This document shows, piece by piece, positions 46,756 through 56,459 of a stretch of DNA of 64,000 bases (position 1 is its first letter; every line of letters starts with the position of its first letter). The stretch covers positions 1-64,000 of the forward strand of contig NZ_NIJM01000005.1 of assembly GCF_002836945.1 (NCBI RefSeq). The letters run 5' to 3'. The translations under genes were made by a program, and so were the position numbers. The notes below the pieces were generated by a model. That model did no database searches and was not told where the DNA came from. It was given only the letters and a program-made list of their open reading frames with translations. Source of the DNA: Shewanella chilikensis. GTDB taxonomy: Bacteria > Pseudomonadota > Gammaproteobacteria > Enterobacterales > Shewanellaceae.

Positions 46756-46871
46756 GTCTTAGCTTCTTCTTCCGAAAACTGTCATTAGGATAAGTATTTC
46801 AACTTGAATTGGTACTGATTTTTTCAAAAAGCCTGCCGACGGGGCAGTGGTTGGAGCAGTTTGAACCCTTA

Positions 46872-47657
46872 TCAACGCTTGCGGGTCAATTGTGCCTGCT
46901 CTTGCAGCAATCTTTGGGTGTATTCATGTTGCGGGTCATTGAACAGGGTCTCAGTGGCGGCTTTTTCCACCATCACCCCCTTGTGCAACACCATGATCTT
47001 GTCGCTTACATGGCGAATAACATTGAGGTTGTGGGACACAAATATATAGGAAAGTCCCATCTCTTTTTGTAGCTTGAGCAGCAGGTTGAGGATCTGCGCC
47101 CGCACCGAGAGATCCAGGGCCGTCAGGGCTTCATCGGCGATAATGATCCTCGGGTTGAGCATTAAGGCTCGAGCCACCGCCACCCGCTGTTTCTGACCTT
47201 CGGAAATCATGTGGGGGTAAAACTCCACATGTTCCGGCAGCAAGCCGACTTTGCGCAGGGTCTCAATCACTTGTTCGCTGCGGGCATGGGCCGACAACCG
47301 GGTATTAAATCTCAGCGGCTCATTGAGCAACTCCCCTATGGTCAGCCTGGGGTTGAGTGAGGTGTTGGGATCCTGGAATATCATCCTGATAAGTCTGCAG
47401 CGCTGTTTCAGATCATGGCTGTCGAGCGGCTCGCCATTGAACAGAATTTGTCCGCCGCTGCGATACTCGGCGCCGACTAAAATGCGGGCCAAAGTACTTT
47501 TGCCGGAGCCGGCTTCACCGGCGATGGCCAGGGTTTCGCCACTGTTGAGTTCGAACGAAATGGGCGCCAAAGCTTCAGTATATTGGCGGCGAAAGCCCTT
47601 GTAGCCGCTGAAGTAGCGTTTGCTCAGGTCCGTGACTTTAAGCAAGGGAGTCGTCAT
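46872..47657 (-). CDS. sapF: SapF, ABC transporter ATPase of the Sap system
   Basis: 261 residues with Walker A GEAGSGKST, Q-loop FQDPNTSLNP, signature ISEGQKQR, Walker B IIIADEAL and the switch His in FVSHNL. It pairs with SapD to drive the SapBC permease, an oligopeptide/dipeptide-type importer linked to antimicrobial peptide resistance in enteric bacteria. The ATG at 47657 overlaps the 3' end of sapD by 20 bp; a GTG at 47669 is an alternative. Last gene of the operon. Confidence 0.92.
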   Translation of the reverse strand: MTTPLLKVTDLSKRYFSGYKGFRRQYTEALAPISFELNSGETLAIAGEAGSGKSTLARILVGAEYRSGGQILFNGEPLDSHDLKQRCRLIRMIFQDPNTSLNPRLTIGELLNEPLRFNTRLSAHARSEQVIETLRKVGLLPEHVEFYPHMISEGQKQRVAVARALMLNPRIIIADEALTALDLSVRAQILNLLLKLQKEMGLSYIFVSHNLNVIRHVSDKIMVLHKGVMVEKAATETLFNDPQHEYTQRLLQEQAQLTRKR

Positions 47658-48645
47658 CAATAGGCTCACTCTGATAAGGGAAATGGCAGGCGTAATATCT
47701 GTCTTTGTGATGGCTCAGTTGCGGTTGCACCACGCATTGTTTGCGGGCTTCTGGGCAGCGAGGCCCCAGGCGACAGCCTATCGGCAGATGTTGCAGCGCT
47801 GGCACTGAGCCCGGCAGGGTCGGCATCAGTGTTTTGTGGGCTGCAGGACCGGAGTAGTCCGGCATATTATCCAGCATCGCCTTGGTATAGGGATGATAAG
47901 GCTGTTCAAGTAGCTCTGCGGTAGGGCCGGATTCCATCACCTGCCCGCTGTAGAGCACTGTTAGCCGATTACACCAGTTCGACAGTGTGTCCAGCTCGTG
48001 GCTGATCAGCAAGATGGCGACGTTCTGCAACTGATTGAGCTGGGTCAACAGACGAAAAATCTGCGCCTGGGTACTGGGTTCCATCGAAGCCGTGGGTTCA
48101 TCGGCTATCAGCAACTTGGGGCGATTGGCGAGCGCCATGGCGATCATCACTTTCTGGCATTCACCTTCGGAGAGTTCCCAGGCGTAGCTGGCCAGCACCC
48201 GCCGCGGCTCTTTGACCCCCACTTTGTGCAGCCATTTCTGGGCAGTGAGGCGCCGCTCTTTACTGCGGCGAAAGAAAGGTGTCTGCCTATTCAACGGCAT
48301 GGCTTCAATCAATTGGCTGCCCACGGTCAGCGCCGGGTCGAAACTGCCGGAAGGGTCCTGAAATATCATTGACATATCAGAGCCCATCAGACTACGGCGT
48401 TCTGCATGGGTCATTTCCATCAGGTTGCGGCCATCCCACATCATGCGATCGGCGGTGACAGTCCAGTTGGGGCCGGGAATACCGAGAATGGCCCGCGCCA
48501 TGAGAGAGCGGCCCGAGCCGGATTCACCGACCAGACCATGGATTTCTCCGGCATTGACCGTCAGGCTGACTTTTTCCAATGCCTTGACCCGCCCTTGTGG
48601 CGTGTCCAGTTCTATGGTGAGATTTCGTATATCGAGTAATGGCAT
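47638..48645 (-). CDS. sapD: SapD, ABC transporter ATPase with Arg in Walker A
   Basis: 335 residues, colinear with E. coli SapD, with Q-loop IFQDPSGSFDP, signature SEGECQ, Walker B LLIADEP, switch His in LISHEL and the C-terminal cysteine-containing CRLGPRCP extension of oligopeptide ATPases. The Walker A reads GESGSGRS: the nucleotide-binding lysine is arginine, encoded CGC. Such a change usually impairs ATP hydrolysis, so this subunit may be a degenerate partner of SapF. It starts 2 bp after sapC. Confidence 0.93.
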   Translation of the reverse strand: MPLLDIRNLTIELDTPQGRVKALEKVSLTVNAGEIHGLVGESGSGRSLMARAILGIPGPNWTVTADRMMWDGRNLMEMTHAERRSLMGSDMSMIFQDPSGSFDPALTVGSQLIEAMPLNRQTPFFRRSKERRLTAQKWLHKVGVKEPRRVLASYAWELSEGECQKVMIAMALANRPKLLIADEPTASMEPSTQAQIFRLLTQLNQLQNVAILLISHELDTLSNWCNRLTVLYSGQVMESGPTAELLEQPYHPYTKAMLDNMPDYSGPAAHKTLMPTLPGSVPALQHLPIGCRLGPRCPEARKQCVVQPQLSHHKDRYYACHFPYQSEPIDDDSLA

Positions 48646-48647
48646 AA

Positions 48648-49538
48648 TCAGTTTCTGATGGGCGCAAGCGCCGATCTCAGTCCATCGCCGACCAGGTTGA
48701 CGGCCAATACACTCAGCAGGATAGCGGCTCCCGGAATGGTCACAGTCCAGGGAGCGGTCAGCAGGTTATCCAGCCCCTGGAACACCATGGCGCCCCATTC
48801 GGATTTGGGCGCCTGGGCGCCGAGGTTGAGAAAACCCAGCGCGGCGATATCCAAAATGGCCGCTGATATTGCCAGCGTGGTTTGAATAATCACAGTCTCC
48901 CAGACATTGGGCATAATCACAAACCAGAATATCTGCAGACCATTGGCACCATCCAACTTGGCGGCGGTGACATACTCTTTTTGCAACTCTTCATGCACGG
49001 CTTGATGTATGGCGCGCACAAACTGAGGGGTGAGCGCAATCCCCACCGCCCAGAATACGTTCATCAGCCCTGGGCCCATTACCGCCACCACCAAAATGGC
49101 CATCAAGAGTGATGGAATCGACAGCAAGGCATCGAGCAGGTGCCCAAGGATACTGGACTTGAGGCCGCGCATCATCCCCGAGAATGAACCTATGATAAAT
49201 CCGACCAGGAGCGCGGTGGCAACAATCGCCAGCGCCATGCCGAAGGTGTAGCTGGTGCCGTGCAGTAGGCGGGAAAAGATATCCCTGCCGAGATCGTCTG
49301 TACCGAGAAAGTGCTCAACCGTGCCGAGATCGTCCCAGGATGGTGGCAGTAACAGGGCGTTGGGATCTTGAAAATCGGCCGGGTAAGGGGCCATCATGGG
49401 CCCGAACATTGTCAGGATCAGCAGGCAGAGCACTCCCCAAAGCCCGGCAAGCGCAAAAGGGTTGGCGGCAAAGGTACGCCAGAGCTTGAGGCTGGGGGAC
49501 GGAATATCGTCTTCCTGATAAATCTTAATTTGAGGCAT
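48648..49538 (-). CDS. sapC: SapC, inner-membrane permease subunit
   Basis: A 296-residue BPD-type permease with about six membrane spans, an N-terminal cytosolic part (KIYQEDDIPSPSLKLWRTF) and the EAA-like coupling loop (TAAKLDGANGLQIFWFVIMPN). It forms the channel with SapB. The start at 49538 is behind AGGAAGGA and overlaps the end of sapB by 14 bp; the longer frame to 49586 lies within sapB. Confidence 0.93.
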   Translation of the reverse strand: MPQIKIYQEDDIPSPSLKLWRTFAANPFALAGLWGVLCLLILTMFGPMMAPYPADFQDPNALLLPPSWDDLGTVEHFLGTDDLGRDIFSRLLHGTSYTFGMALAIVATALLVGFIIGSFSGMMRGLKSSILGHLLDALLSIPSLLMAILVVAVMGPGLMNVFWAVGIALTPQFVRAIHQAVHEELQKEYVTAAKLDGANGLQIFWFVIMPNVWETVIIQTTLAISAAILDIAALGFLNLGAQAPKSEWGAMVFQGLDNLLTAPWTVTIPGAAILLSVLAVNLVGDGLRSALAPIRN

Positions 49539-50559
49539 AGAGTTCCTTCCTGCTGAGCGGATTGGTGGCCGTATGCAGCACTTCAATCAGAATACTCAGA
49601 AAGATAATCAGCAGCGCTACCGCCAGTGTACCGCCCTGGATCACAGTGTAATCCCGCTGATAGATACCAGATACCAGCCAGGAGCCTACTCCAGGCCAAC
49701 TGAAGATTACCTCCACCACTATGGCATAACTGGCAAATGGCCCCAGCATAAGTCCCAGATGCTTGAGCAAGGGGATCAAGGCATTGGGCAGGGCGTGGCG
49801 CAAAACGATTTTGCTGGTTGGCAGACCTCTTGCCTCGGCGGCGCGGATATAGGTCTGGTTCATCACATTCATCATCGCCGAGCGGGTAATACGTACCACC
49901 ACGGTAAAGGGCAACACAGACAAGGTCAGCGCTGGCAAGATTATATGCAAGGCGGCATCCTTAAAGGCGGATAAGCGGTATTGCGAGTCGGAAAGCAGGG
50001 TGTCTATCAGCATAAAGCCGGTCACAGGCTTGATTTCATAGAGCAGGTTTATCTGGCCGGAAATTGGCAGCCAACCCAGCCTGACACCGAACCAGAGTGA
50101 CAGGGACAGCCCGAGCCAGAATACCGGAATTGAGTAACCTGTCAGTGTTACCGCCATGATGGCGTTTTGGGTTAGTTTCTGTTTACTCAATGAGGCCAGC
50201 ACCCCCAGTGGCACCCCGAAGATGATGGCAAATAAACCGGATACAGTCGCCAGTTCGAAAGAGGCCGGCAATACCGCCAACAGCTCTTCTGCCACTGGCC
50301 TTTGAGAGGTCACCGAAATACCGAGATCGCCACTGAGTCTCTGGGTTAAATAACCCATAAACTGGGCAAAAGAGCCGCCATCGAGATGATAATCGGCAAT
50401 GATTTGCGCCTCCTGGGCATCAGTCGGTGCCTGGATCCCGGTCAGGGCGTAGATGCGGTCAACCGGAAACAAACTGGTGGCATAGAAGAGTACACCAATC
50501 AGCAGCATAGAGGTGGCGACAAAGAGGTTGAGTCTGCGCAATAGGTAAGCAGCCATCAT
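49525..50559 (-). CDS. sapB: SapB, inner-membrane permease subunit
   Basis: A 344-residue DppB/OppB-type permease: N-terminal helix (YLLRRLNLFVATSMLLIGVLF), periplasmic loop, five further membrane spans and the EAA motif AAEARGLPTSKIVLRHALPN. The start ATG overlaps the sapA stop (ATGA), typical of translational coupling. Confidence 0.93.
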   Translation of the reverse strand: MMAAYLLRRLNLFVATSMLLIGVLFYATSLFPVDRIYALTGIQAPTDAQEAQIIADYHLDGGSFAQFMGYLTQRLSGDLGISVTSQRPVAEELLAVLPASFELATVSGLFAIIFGVPLGVLASLSKQKLTQNAIMAVTLTGYSIPVFWLGLSLSLWFGVRLGWLPISGQINLLYEIKPVTGFMLIDTLLSDSQYRLSAFKDAALHIILPALTLSVLPFTVVVRITRSAMMNVMNQTYIRAAEARGLPTSKIVLRHALPNALIPLLKHLGLMLGPFASYAIVVEVIFSWPGVGSWLVSGIYQRDYTVIQGGTLAVALLIIFLSILIEVLHTATNPLSRKELYASN

Positions 50560-52274
50560 TCTTGATCCTTTGCGGGCGGCATTGGGGCATCAGCAGTCGC
50601 TTTATTGCCGTGGCCTATGTTGGCAAAGGCGATACCGCCAAAAGGCGTTAGGCTGGTTTCGGTCACGCTGGCATTTTTTAGCGCCATACGTTTGGCATGT
50701 GCCAGACTCACTAGCGGCATATCCTGTGCCAGAATCGCCTCGGCCTGGCGGTACAGCAAACTGCGACTTTCTCTGTCGGTCACGCGTCTGGCCTGGTTGA
50801 GCAGGCCGTCAAATTTGGGGTTACACCAGCGGGAACGGTTGTTGTTGGAGGCGATGGAGCCACAACTGAGCAAGGGGGTAAAGAAGTTATCCGGATCGCT
50901 GTTGTCGGCGTTCCAGCCGATGAGTACTGAGTCATAGTCACTACGCGCCAGTTTTTGGGTGAACACACTCCAATCGTAGTTGACGATATTGACCTTGACA
51001 CCTATGGTCGCCAAATCAGCCTGGATCAGCTCGGCGGTCTTTAGCGCATTGGGGTTGTATATTCGTGCCACAGGCATAGCCCAGATATCCAGCTCCAGTT
51101 TATCTATGCCGGCTTCATCCAGCAGCGCCCTGGCTTTGTCCGGGGCATATTCATAACTCTTGGCCGAGTCGGAATAGGCCCAGGAGGAGGGCGGCAGAAT
51201 ACCGGTTGCCTCGACGGCAGTGTCCTGATAAACGGCTTTGAGCAGGTTTTGCTTGTCGATGGCGTAGGCCAGCGCCCGTCTGACCCTGACATCATTGAAC
51301 GGCGGTTTTTGGGTATTGAAGGCCCAATAGGCCACGTTCATCCCGGGGCGGCTCTCCAAAACCAGGTTGTCGTGCTGCTCAATAACCGGCAACTCACCGG
51401 CCTTGGGCAAGGCCGAGACGCTGCAATCGCCGGTGATCAGCTTGGCCAGGCGGGTAGTGCTTCGTGGCGTGATATCGAACACCAGCATTTCAGACTGCGG
51501 CATATTGCCCCAGTAACCTGGGTGGCGCCGGTAGCGGATATATTCATTCTTAACGTATTGCACCAGCATAAAGGGGCCTGTCCCTACCGGCTGGTTATCC
51601 AACTGTTGTGGGCTGCCTTGGGCGAGAAGCTGATCGGCATACTCTTTGGAAAGGATTACCGCAAAGTCGGTGGCCAGATTGGACAGGAATGAAGCATCGG
51701 GTTGGTTGAGTTCAAATCTGACTCGGTATTCGCTCAGTTTGCTGATGGATTTTATCAGCCCGGCAAAGCCTATGCTTTGGAAGAAGGGGTAACCGCCCTG
51801 AGCTACCTCATGGAAAGGGTGCTGTTTGTCTATGATGCGATTGAAACTGAACAGCACATCATCTGCATTGAAATGCCGGCTGGGGTGAAAGTATGGCTGT
51901 TCGTGAAATAGGGTACGCTGGCGCAACTCAAACTCATAACTGAGGCCGTCTTCGCTTATTTGCCACTCGGTTGCCAGTGCCGGGATGATATCGCCGCTCT
52001 CGGGATCATAATCCACCAGGCGGCTATAAATTTGGTGCGAGGTGGCATCGATTGTGGTTCCCGAGGTCACCAGCTGCGGGTTGAACGACTCGGGATTGCC
52101 CTCGGAGCAGTAAACCAGGCCGGAAGGCACTTTCTGTTGACCACAGCCGCCAAGCAGCATTGTCAGAGCCAGGCCGGTCAGTATGCACCCGGTCAGTTTC
52201 AGGCGCCGACATGAGCGGAATAAACGCCCAGTGGCAAGGCGTCCGTAGAGCTTGCTCCTGGAGACTTGCGCCAT
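50556..52274 (-). CDS. sapA: SapA, periplasmic peptide-binding lipoprotein
   Basis: A 572-residue SBP_bac_5 family solute-binding protein. A basic N-terminus (RLATGRLFRSCRRLK) and hydrophobic segment end at lipobox LLGGC, so the mature protein is probably membrane-anchored, unlike soluble E. coli SapA. The binding fold runs from LVYCSEGNPESFNPQLV to LIGWNADNSDPDNFFTPLL. I start it at the ATG at 52274, behind a GAGG sequence; a longer frame goes to 52316 without one. First gene of sapABCDF, 112 bp after pspF. Confidence 0.9.
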   Translation of the reverse strand: MAQVSRSKLYGRLATGRLFRSCRRLKLTGCILTGLALTMLLGGCGQQKVPSGLVYCSEGNPESFNPQLVTSGTTIDATSHQIYSRLVDYDPESGDIIPALATEWQISEDGLSYEFELRQRTLFHEQPYFHPSRHFNADDVLFSFNRIIDKQHPFHEVAQGGYPFFQSIGFAGLIKSISKLSEYRVRFELNQPDASFLSNLATDFAVILSKEYADQLLAQGSPQQLDNQPVGTGPFMLVQYVKNEYIRYRRHPGYWGNMPQSEMLVFDITPRSTTRLAKLITGDCSVSALPKAGELPVIEQHDNLVLESRPGMNVAYWAFNTQKPPFNDVRVRRALAYAIDKQNLLKAVYQDTAVEATGILPPSSWAYSDSAKSYEYAPDKARALLDEAGIDKLELDIWAMPVARIYNPNALKTAELIQADLATIGVKVNIVNYDWSVFTQKLARSDYDSVLIGWNADNSDPDNFFTPLLSCGSIASNNNRSRWCNPKFDGLLNQARRVTDRESRSLLYRQAEAILAQDMPLVSLAHAKRMALKNASVTETSLTPFGGIAFANIGHGNKATADAPMPPAKDQE

Positions 52275-52386
52275 TGCATCAGAGCCTCGCCCGGGGCTTA
52301 ACGTCAGCAGATTCATTACAAAATCGTTAGTTATTCAGATGTTGACCGAACATTTTAGCAGTGCAGCCGTTACCTGGGCAATCGGC

Positions 52387-53466
52387 TTATGCCTTATCGA
52401 GCAAATTGTATTTTTTCAGTATGCCTCTGAGCTGATGGTAGCTAAGTCCCAGTAGCTCGGCGGTTTTCTTTTGATTGAACTGGCTGGCACTGAGCGCACG
52501 TTGAATCAGGTCGGTCTCGAAGTCTTCACAGCATTGTTTGAAGTCCACCGGGAACTGTATCTGGTTTGCCGAAGGTTCCGGGTTATCGCTCGTCGGTGCG
52601 GCGGCACTGCCGGCAAGGACTTCATTGCCAACATCAGCAGTCGCCAACTGGCGACTATGGGTCTTGACCCGCTTGGTGGGCCGGTAGGGCGAGGCAAAGG
52701 GGTCGAGCACTATGTTCTCAATCGGTTCGGGGTTATGGCCATGGCGATAGACGCTGCGCTCTATGGCATTTTTAAGCTCCCGAATATTACCCGGCCAGTT
52801 GTGATCCATCATGGTTGCCACGGCTGCGGCGGCAAAACCGGTGAACAGCTCCAGCTTGAGCTGGCGCGCCATGCCCACGGCAAAGTATTCGGCCAATGGC
52901 AGAATATCTTCCCGGCGGCAGCGCAGCGGCGGCAGGGTAATCACATCGAACGCCAAACGGTCGAGCAGATCGGCTCGAAACTCGCCAGCTTCCGCCAGAC
53001 TGGGTAAGTCTTCATTGGCTGCGCAGATTAGGCGTACATCGGCATTGAGGGTCTTGCTGCCGCCCACCCTTTCATATTCACCATATTCAATGACCCGCAG
53101 CAGCTTCTCCTGAATGAGGCCGGACGTATTGGCCAGCTCATCAAGAAACAGGGTGCCGCCGTCGGCGCGCTCGAAGCGGCCTTCATGGCGTCCCTTGGCG
53201 CCGGTAAATGCGCCGGACTCATGGCCAAACAGTTCACTTTCCAGTAGATTTTCACTCAGAGAGGAACAATTGAGCTTGATAAAACTCTGATCCCAGCGTT
53301 GGGAAAGATAGTGCAGACGTTCGGCGATCAACTCTTTACCCGTCCCCCGCTCACCTATGATAAGCACAGGTTTGGACAGTGGTGCGATTTGGGAAACGTG
53401 CTCCAACACCTCCAACAGAGCATTGGATTGACCGATAAGATTGTCTTGCTGATAGGGATTGGCCAC
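52387..53466 (-). CDS. pspF: PspF, sigma54-dependent activator of the phage-shock genes
   Basis: A 359-residue bacterial enhancer-binding protein without a receiver domain, as for PspF. The AAA+ domain shows Walker A GERGTGKE, the sigma54-contact loop ESGAFTGA and Walker [10 protein letters not shown]; the C-terminal Fis-type HTH is [21 protein letters not shown]. It activates the divergent pspABC promoter and is inhibited by PspA. A low-complexity linker of about 60 residues separates the two domains. Confidence 0.94.
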   Translation of the reverse strand: MANPYQQDNLIGQSNALLEVLEHVSQIAPLSKPVLIIGERGTGKELIAERLHYLSQRWDQSFIKLNCSSLSENLLESELFGHESGAFTGAKGRHEGRFERADGGTLFLDELANTSGLIQEKLLRVIEYGEYERVGGSKTLNADVRLICAANEDLPSLAEAGEFRADLLDRLAFDVITLPPLRCRREDILPLAEYFAVGMARQLKLELFTGFAAAAVATMMDHNWPGNIRELKNAIERSVYRHGHNPEPIENIVLDPFASPYRPTKRVKTHSRQLATADVGNEVLAGSAAAPTSDNPEPSANQIQFPVDFKQCCEDFETDLIQRALSASQFNQKKTAELLGLSYHQLRGILKKYNLLDKA

Positions 53467-53555
53467 GATAACAGTTAGTCTTTAACGCTAATAATTGGTG
53501 AAAATCATAATATGCGGGTAGGTTAAATAAATAAAGCAAAAGTTAAGATTTATAT

Positions 53556-53568
53556 TAACTAATTGATA
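53556..53568 (-). promoter_or_regulatory. IHF site between pspF and pspA
   Basis: Read on the minus strand, TATCAATTAGTTA fits the IHF consensus WATCAAnnnnTTR completely. It lies 20 bp upstream of the -24 element, as in the E. coli psp promoter. Confidence 0.6.
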
Positions 53569-53587
53569 TTGTTAAGAAAATAAAAGT

Positions 53588-53603
53588 TGGCACGGGATCT
53601 GTA
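53588..53603 (+). promoter_or_regulatory. Sigma54 promoter of pspABC
   Basis: TGGCACGGGATCTGTA: the -24 TGGCACG block is perfect, the -12 block reads CTGTA rather than TTGCA. Predicted start is near 53615, about 31 bp before pspA. Confidence 0.7.
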
Positions 53604-53645
53604 TTACAAGAACCGAGACCCACAATAAATGTAGAGGACAGGATT

Positions 53646-54329
53646 ATGGGAATTTTCACACGTTTTGCCGACATCATTAATGCCAACATCAGTGCCTTGC
53701 TGGACAAGGCAGAAGATCCGGAAAAAATGGTGCGCCTGATCATTCAGGAAATGGAAGATACCCTGGTTGAAGTGCGTTCTACTTCGGCTAAAGTATTGGC
53801 AGAGAAGAAAGAGTTGCTCCGCCGTATTGGCAAAGTGCAGCTTCAGGTGCAGGATTGGCAGGAAAAGGCCGAGCTGGCATTGACCAAGGACAGGGAAGAT
53901 CTGGCCAAGGCCGCGCTGGTTGAAAAGCAAAAAGCCGCAGCGCTGGCGCAAACCCTGGAGCAAGAGCTCGAGGTGGTTGAAGAGCATATCGCCCGCCTGA
54001 AAGAGGAAGTGGGTCAACTGCAGGAAAAGCTGGCCGATGCCAAGGCTCGCCAGAAGACCATCATAATGCGCAAGCAAACTGCTTCTTCACGCCTGGAAGT
54101 GAAAAAGCAGCTGGATTCCAGCAAAATCGACAATGCCATGCTCAAGTTTGAACAGTATGAGCGTCGCATCGAAGGTCTGGAGGCTGAAGTTGAGTCCTAT
54201 GATCTGGGTGGCAAGAAGTCCAGTCTGGAAGAGGAATTTGCGGCACTCAAGGCCGAAGATTCTGTCAGCGCCGAGCTGGAAGCCTTGAAGGCCAAGGTGA
54301 AAGGCGATAGCGCCAAAACCAAAAAATAA
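53646..54329 (+). CDS. pspA: PspA, phage-shock membrane-repair protein
   Basis: A 227-residue PspA/Vipp1 (ESCRT-III-like) coiled-coil protein. It has an N-terminal amphipathic helix (MGIFTRFADIINANISALL) and long heptad-rich helices. It binds stressed inner membrane and inhibits PspF in the resting state. Starts behind AGGACAGGATT; leads pspABC. Confidence 0.96.
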   Translation: MGIFTRFADIINANISALLDKAEDPEKMVRLIIQEMEDTLVEVRSTSAKVLAEKKELLRRIGKVQLQVQDWQEKAELALTKDREDLAKAALVEKQKAAALAQTLEQELEVVEEHIARLKEEVGQLQEKLADAKARQKTIIMRKQTASSRLEVKKQLDSSKIDNAMLKFEQYERRIEGLEAEVESYDLGGKKSSLEEEFAALKAEDSVSAELEALKAKVKGDSAKTKK

Positions 54330-54349
54330 TACAGACTCAGAGGTGATTT

Positions 54350-54583
54350 ATGGATATGGACTTACTGCTGGCACCCCTGATTATCTTCATGATCTTTGTG
54401 GCGCCAATCTGGTTGATTCTGCATTATCGCAGTAAAAGTCAGGTGAGCCAGGGGCTTACCGAGGCAGAGTTCAAACAGCTTAACGATTTGATAGACACAG
54501 CTGATAAGATGGGCCAAAGGATTGAAACGCTGGAAGCCATCCTGGATGCCGAGTCCCCGGAATGGAGGCAACGTCATGACTGA
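54350..54583 (+). CDS. pspB: PspB, phage-shock membrane protein
   Basis: A 77-residue protein: one N-terminal membrane span (LLLAPLIIFMIFVAPIWLIL) and a cytosolic leucine-zipper-like helix ending in AESPEWRQRH, typical of PspB. It works with PspC to release PspF from PspA. It overlaps pspC by 8 bp. Confidence 0.93.
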   Translation: MDMDLLLAPLIIFMIFVAPIWLILHYRSKSQVSQGLTEAEFKQLNDLIDTADKMGQRIETLEAILDAESPEWRQRHD

Positions 54584-54965
54584 ATCAGGCAAGCGTACTC
54601 TTTACCGCATTCCCCAGCAAAGGAAGATAGCCGGGGTCTGTGCCGGGGTAGCCGAGTACTTTAATCTGGAACCTTGGTTGGTTCGGGTCGCTACGGTTTC
54701 AATCCTTGTGCTCGGTGGCTATGGAATGGTGATTATCACCTATCTGGTGCTGTGGATGATACTGGATGTCAAACCTTGGACAGCTAAAGACACCCATAAG
54801 GACATTGGGGTCAAGAAAAAGGTCTGGCAAGCCGGGGAGCCCGCCGGGCAAGCGCTCAGAGATGTAAGCAATCGCTTTCAATCGCTGGAGCATAGGCTCA
54901 GGGCACTCGAACAACATGTCACCTCTGAGCAGTTCGAGTTGAAAAGACAGTTCAACAACCTATAA
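54576..54965 (+). CDS. pspC: PspC, phage-shock membrane sensor
   Basis: A 129-residue PspC-domain protein (LYRIPQQRKIAGVCAGVAEYFNLEPWLVR) with a membrane span (VSILVLGGYGMVIITYLVLWMIL) and a C-terminal coiled helix. The ATG at 54576 is behind GGAGG; the longer frame to 54522 lies inside pspB. It senses envelope stress with PspB. Confidence 0.94.
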   Translation: MTESGKRTLYRIPQQRKIAGVCAGVAEYFNLEPWLVRVATVSILVLGGYGMVIITYLVLWMILDVKPWTAKDTHKDIGVKKKVWQAGEPAGQALRDVSNRFQSLEHRLRALEQHVTSEQFELKRQFNNL

Positions 54966-54977
54966 ATCCTTGTTCAA

Positions 54978-54997
54978 GGGGCGGTGTTTACCGCCCC
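54978..54997 (+). terminator. Hairpin between pspC and ycjX
   Basis: GGGGCGGT-GTTT-ACCGCCCC followed by GTTTGTTTG. It probably partly terminates the psp transcript before ycjX. Confidence 0.55.
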
Positions 54998-55019
54998 GTT
55001 TGTTTGTATCAGGAGACTT

Positions 55020-56456
55020 ATGGCAAGCGTCAGGCAAGAGTTCGGCAAACTCAAATATAAAACCCGCGAGTTGGCACAGCGCACTACAGACAGGCATCTT
55101 AGGTTGGCGGTTACCGGCCTTTCCGGCGCCGGCAAGACGGCCTTTATTACCGCGCTGGTGGATAGACTGCTGCGCGCCGGTACTGAGGCTGATGGCAGGG
55201 GCTTACCCCTATTTCAGGTGTGCCGCGACGGACGTTTACTCGGGGTTAGGCGGGAGCTGCAGCCGGATTTGACCATAGCCAGTTTTGACTTTGATGCGGC
55301 GATTGCCAGCTTGACCGCGGCCAGGCCCAGTTGGCCGGCATCGACCCGCAGCATCAGTGAGCTGCGGCTGACGCTCAAATATGTGCCTACAAGAGGGATG
55401 CTGGCAAAATTGGCTGACAGCGCCAAGCTGCATCTTGACATAGTCGATTACCCCGGGGAGTGGTTGCTGGACTTGCCCATGTTGAGTCAGGACTTTAACC
55501 GCTGGTCCGAAACCCGTTTTGCTCGGCAATCAACCCTGGAAGCCTCGCCTCTTTACCCTAAATTTGCTGCAGCGCTGGCGGCGCTGGATTTGTACGCCGA
55601 TGCCGACGATCAGGCGCTGGCCGCCATTGCCGAAAGTTATCGGTTACTACTGCTGGATCTGGTGCATCAACAGGGGTTTTATCAGGCACAGCCGGGGCGA
55701 ATGTTGCTGCCCGGAGAACTGGCCGGTACGCCACTTTTGGCCTTTTTTCCCCTGTTACCCGAGCAACTCAAAGACAAACAGCAACTGGCATCGGCCGGAC
55801 GTCGCAGTAATTATCAGGTGCTCAGGCACAGATATCAGCAATATCTGGCCAAGGTGGTTAAGCCCTTCTATCAGGAGTATTTTGCCGGTTTCGACCGTCA
55901 GTTAATTCTGGTGGATTGTTTCAGCGCCCTTAATCGTGGCAAGGCGCAGTTTGAAGATATGGCCGAAGCACTCAATGCCATTAGCGCCAGCTTCCAGTAT
56001 GGCCAGTCCAATTTGCTGCGCCGTTTGTTTGCTCCTCGAATAGATACTCTGCTGTTTGCCGCCAGTAAAGTCGATCAGGTGACCCGGGATCAGCAGGGCA
56101 ATGTGTTGTCACTGCTCAGTGCCATGCTGGCGCCCAGTCGGCAACAGGCCGGATTTGCCGGCAGTAGGGTGGAAACCATGGCCATCAGCGCCATCAAGGC
56201 GACCCGTCACGGTATGGTAAAAGATGCCGATGGCGCAGAAGTGGAAGTAGTCTGTGGCAGGCGCATGAGCGATGGCCAGAAGGTGACCCTGTATCCGGGC
56301 GAGGTGCCCAGAGCCTTGCCTGAGAAAGCGTTTTGGCAAAGGCAGGGATTTCATTTCTGTGAGTTTGCGCCGCCCGACAGCCAACCGGAACTAGGCTATG
56401 AACATATCCGGCTCGATCACCTGCTGGAGTTTCTTTTGGGCGACAAGTTGAGGTAA
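55020..56456 (+). CDS. ycjX: YcjX-family GTPase-like protein (DUF463)
   Basis: 478 residues with an N-terminal P-loop, VTGLSGAGKTAF (about 37-48), VDYPGEWLLDLP as the G3-like motif and a TKID-like SKVDQVTR. The YcjX family is co-regulated with psp in enteric bacteria; its biochemical role is unsettled. The start at 55020 follows AGGAG. It is followed within 3 bp by ycjF. Confidence 0.92.
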   Translation: MASVRQEFGKLKYKTRELAQRTTDRHLRLAVTGLSGAGKTAFITALVDRLLRAGTEADGRGLPLFQVCRDGRLLGVRRELQPDLTIASFDFDAAIASLTAARPSWPASTRSISELRLTLKYVPTRGMLAKLADSAKLHLDIVDYPGEWLLDLPMLSQDFNRWSETRFARQSTLEASPLYPKFAAALAALDLYADADDQALAAIAESYRLLLLDLVHQQGFYQAQPGRMLLPGELAGTPLLAFFPLLPEQLKDKQQLASAGRRSNYQVLRHRYQQYLAKVVKPFYQEYFAGFDRQLILVDCFSALNRGKAQFEDMAEALNAISASFQYGQSNLLRRLFAPRIDTLLFAASKVDQVTRDQQGNVLSLLSAMLAPSRQQAGFAGSRVETMAISAIKATRHGMVKDADGAEVEVVCGRRMSDGQKVTLYPGEVPRALPEKAFWQRQGFHFCEFAPPDSQPELGYEHIRLDHLLEFLLGDKLR

Positions 56457-56459
56457 GTC

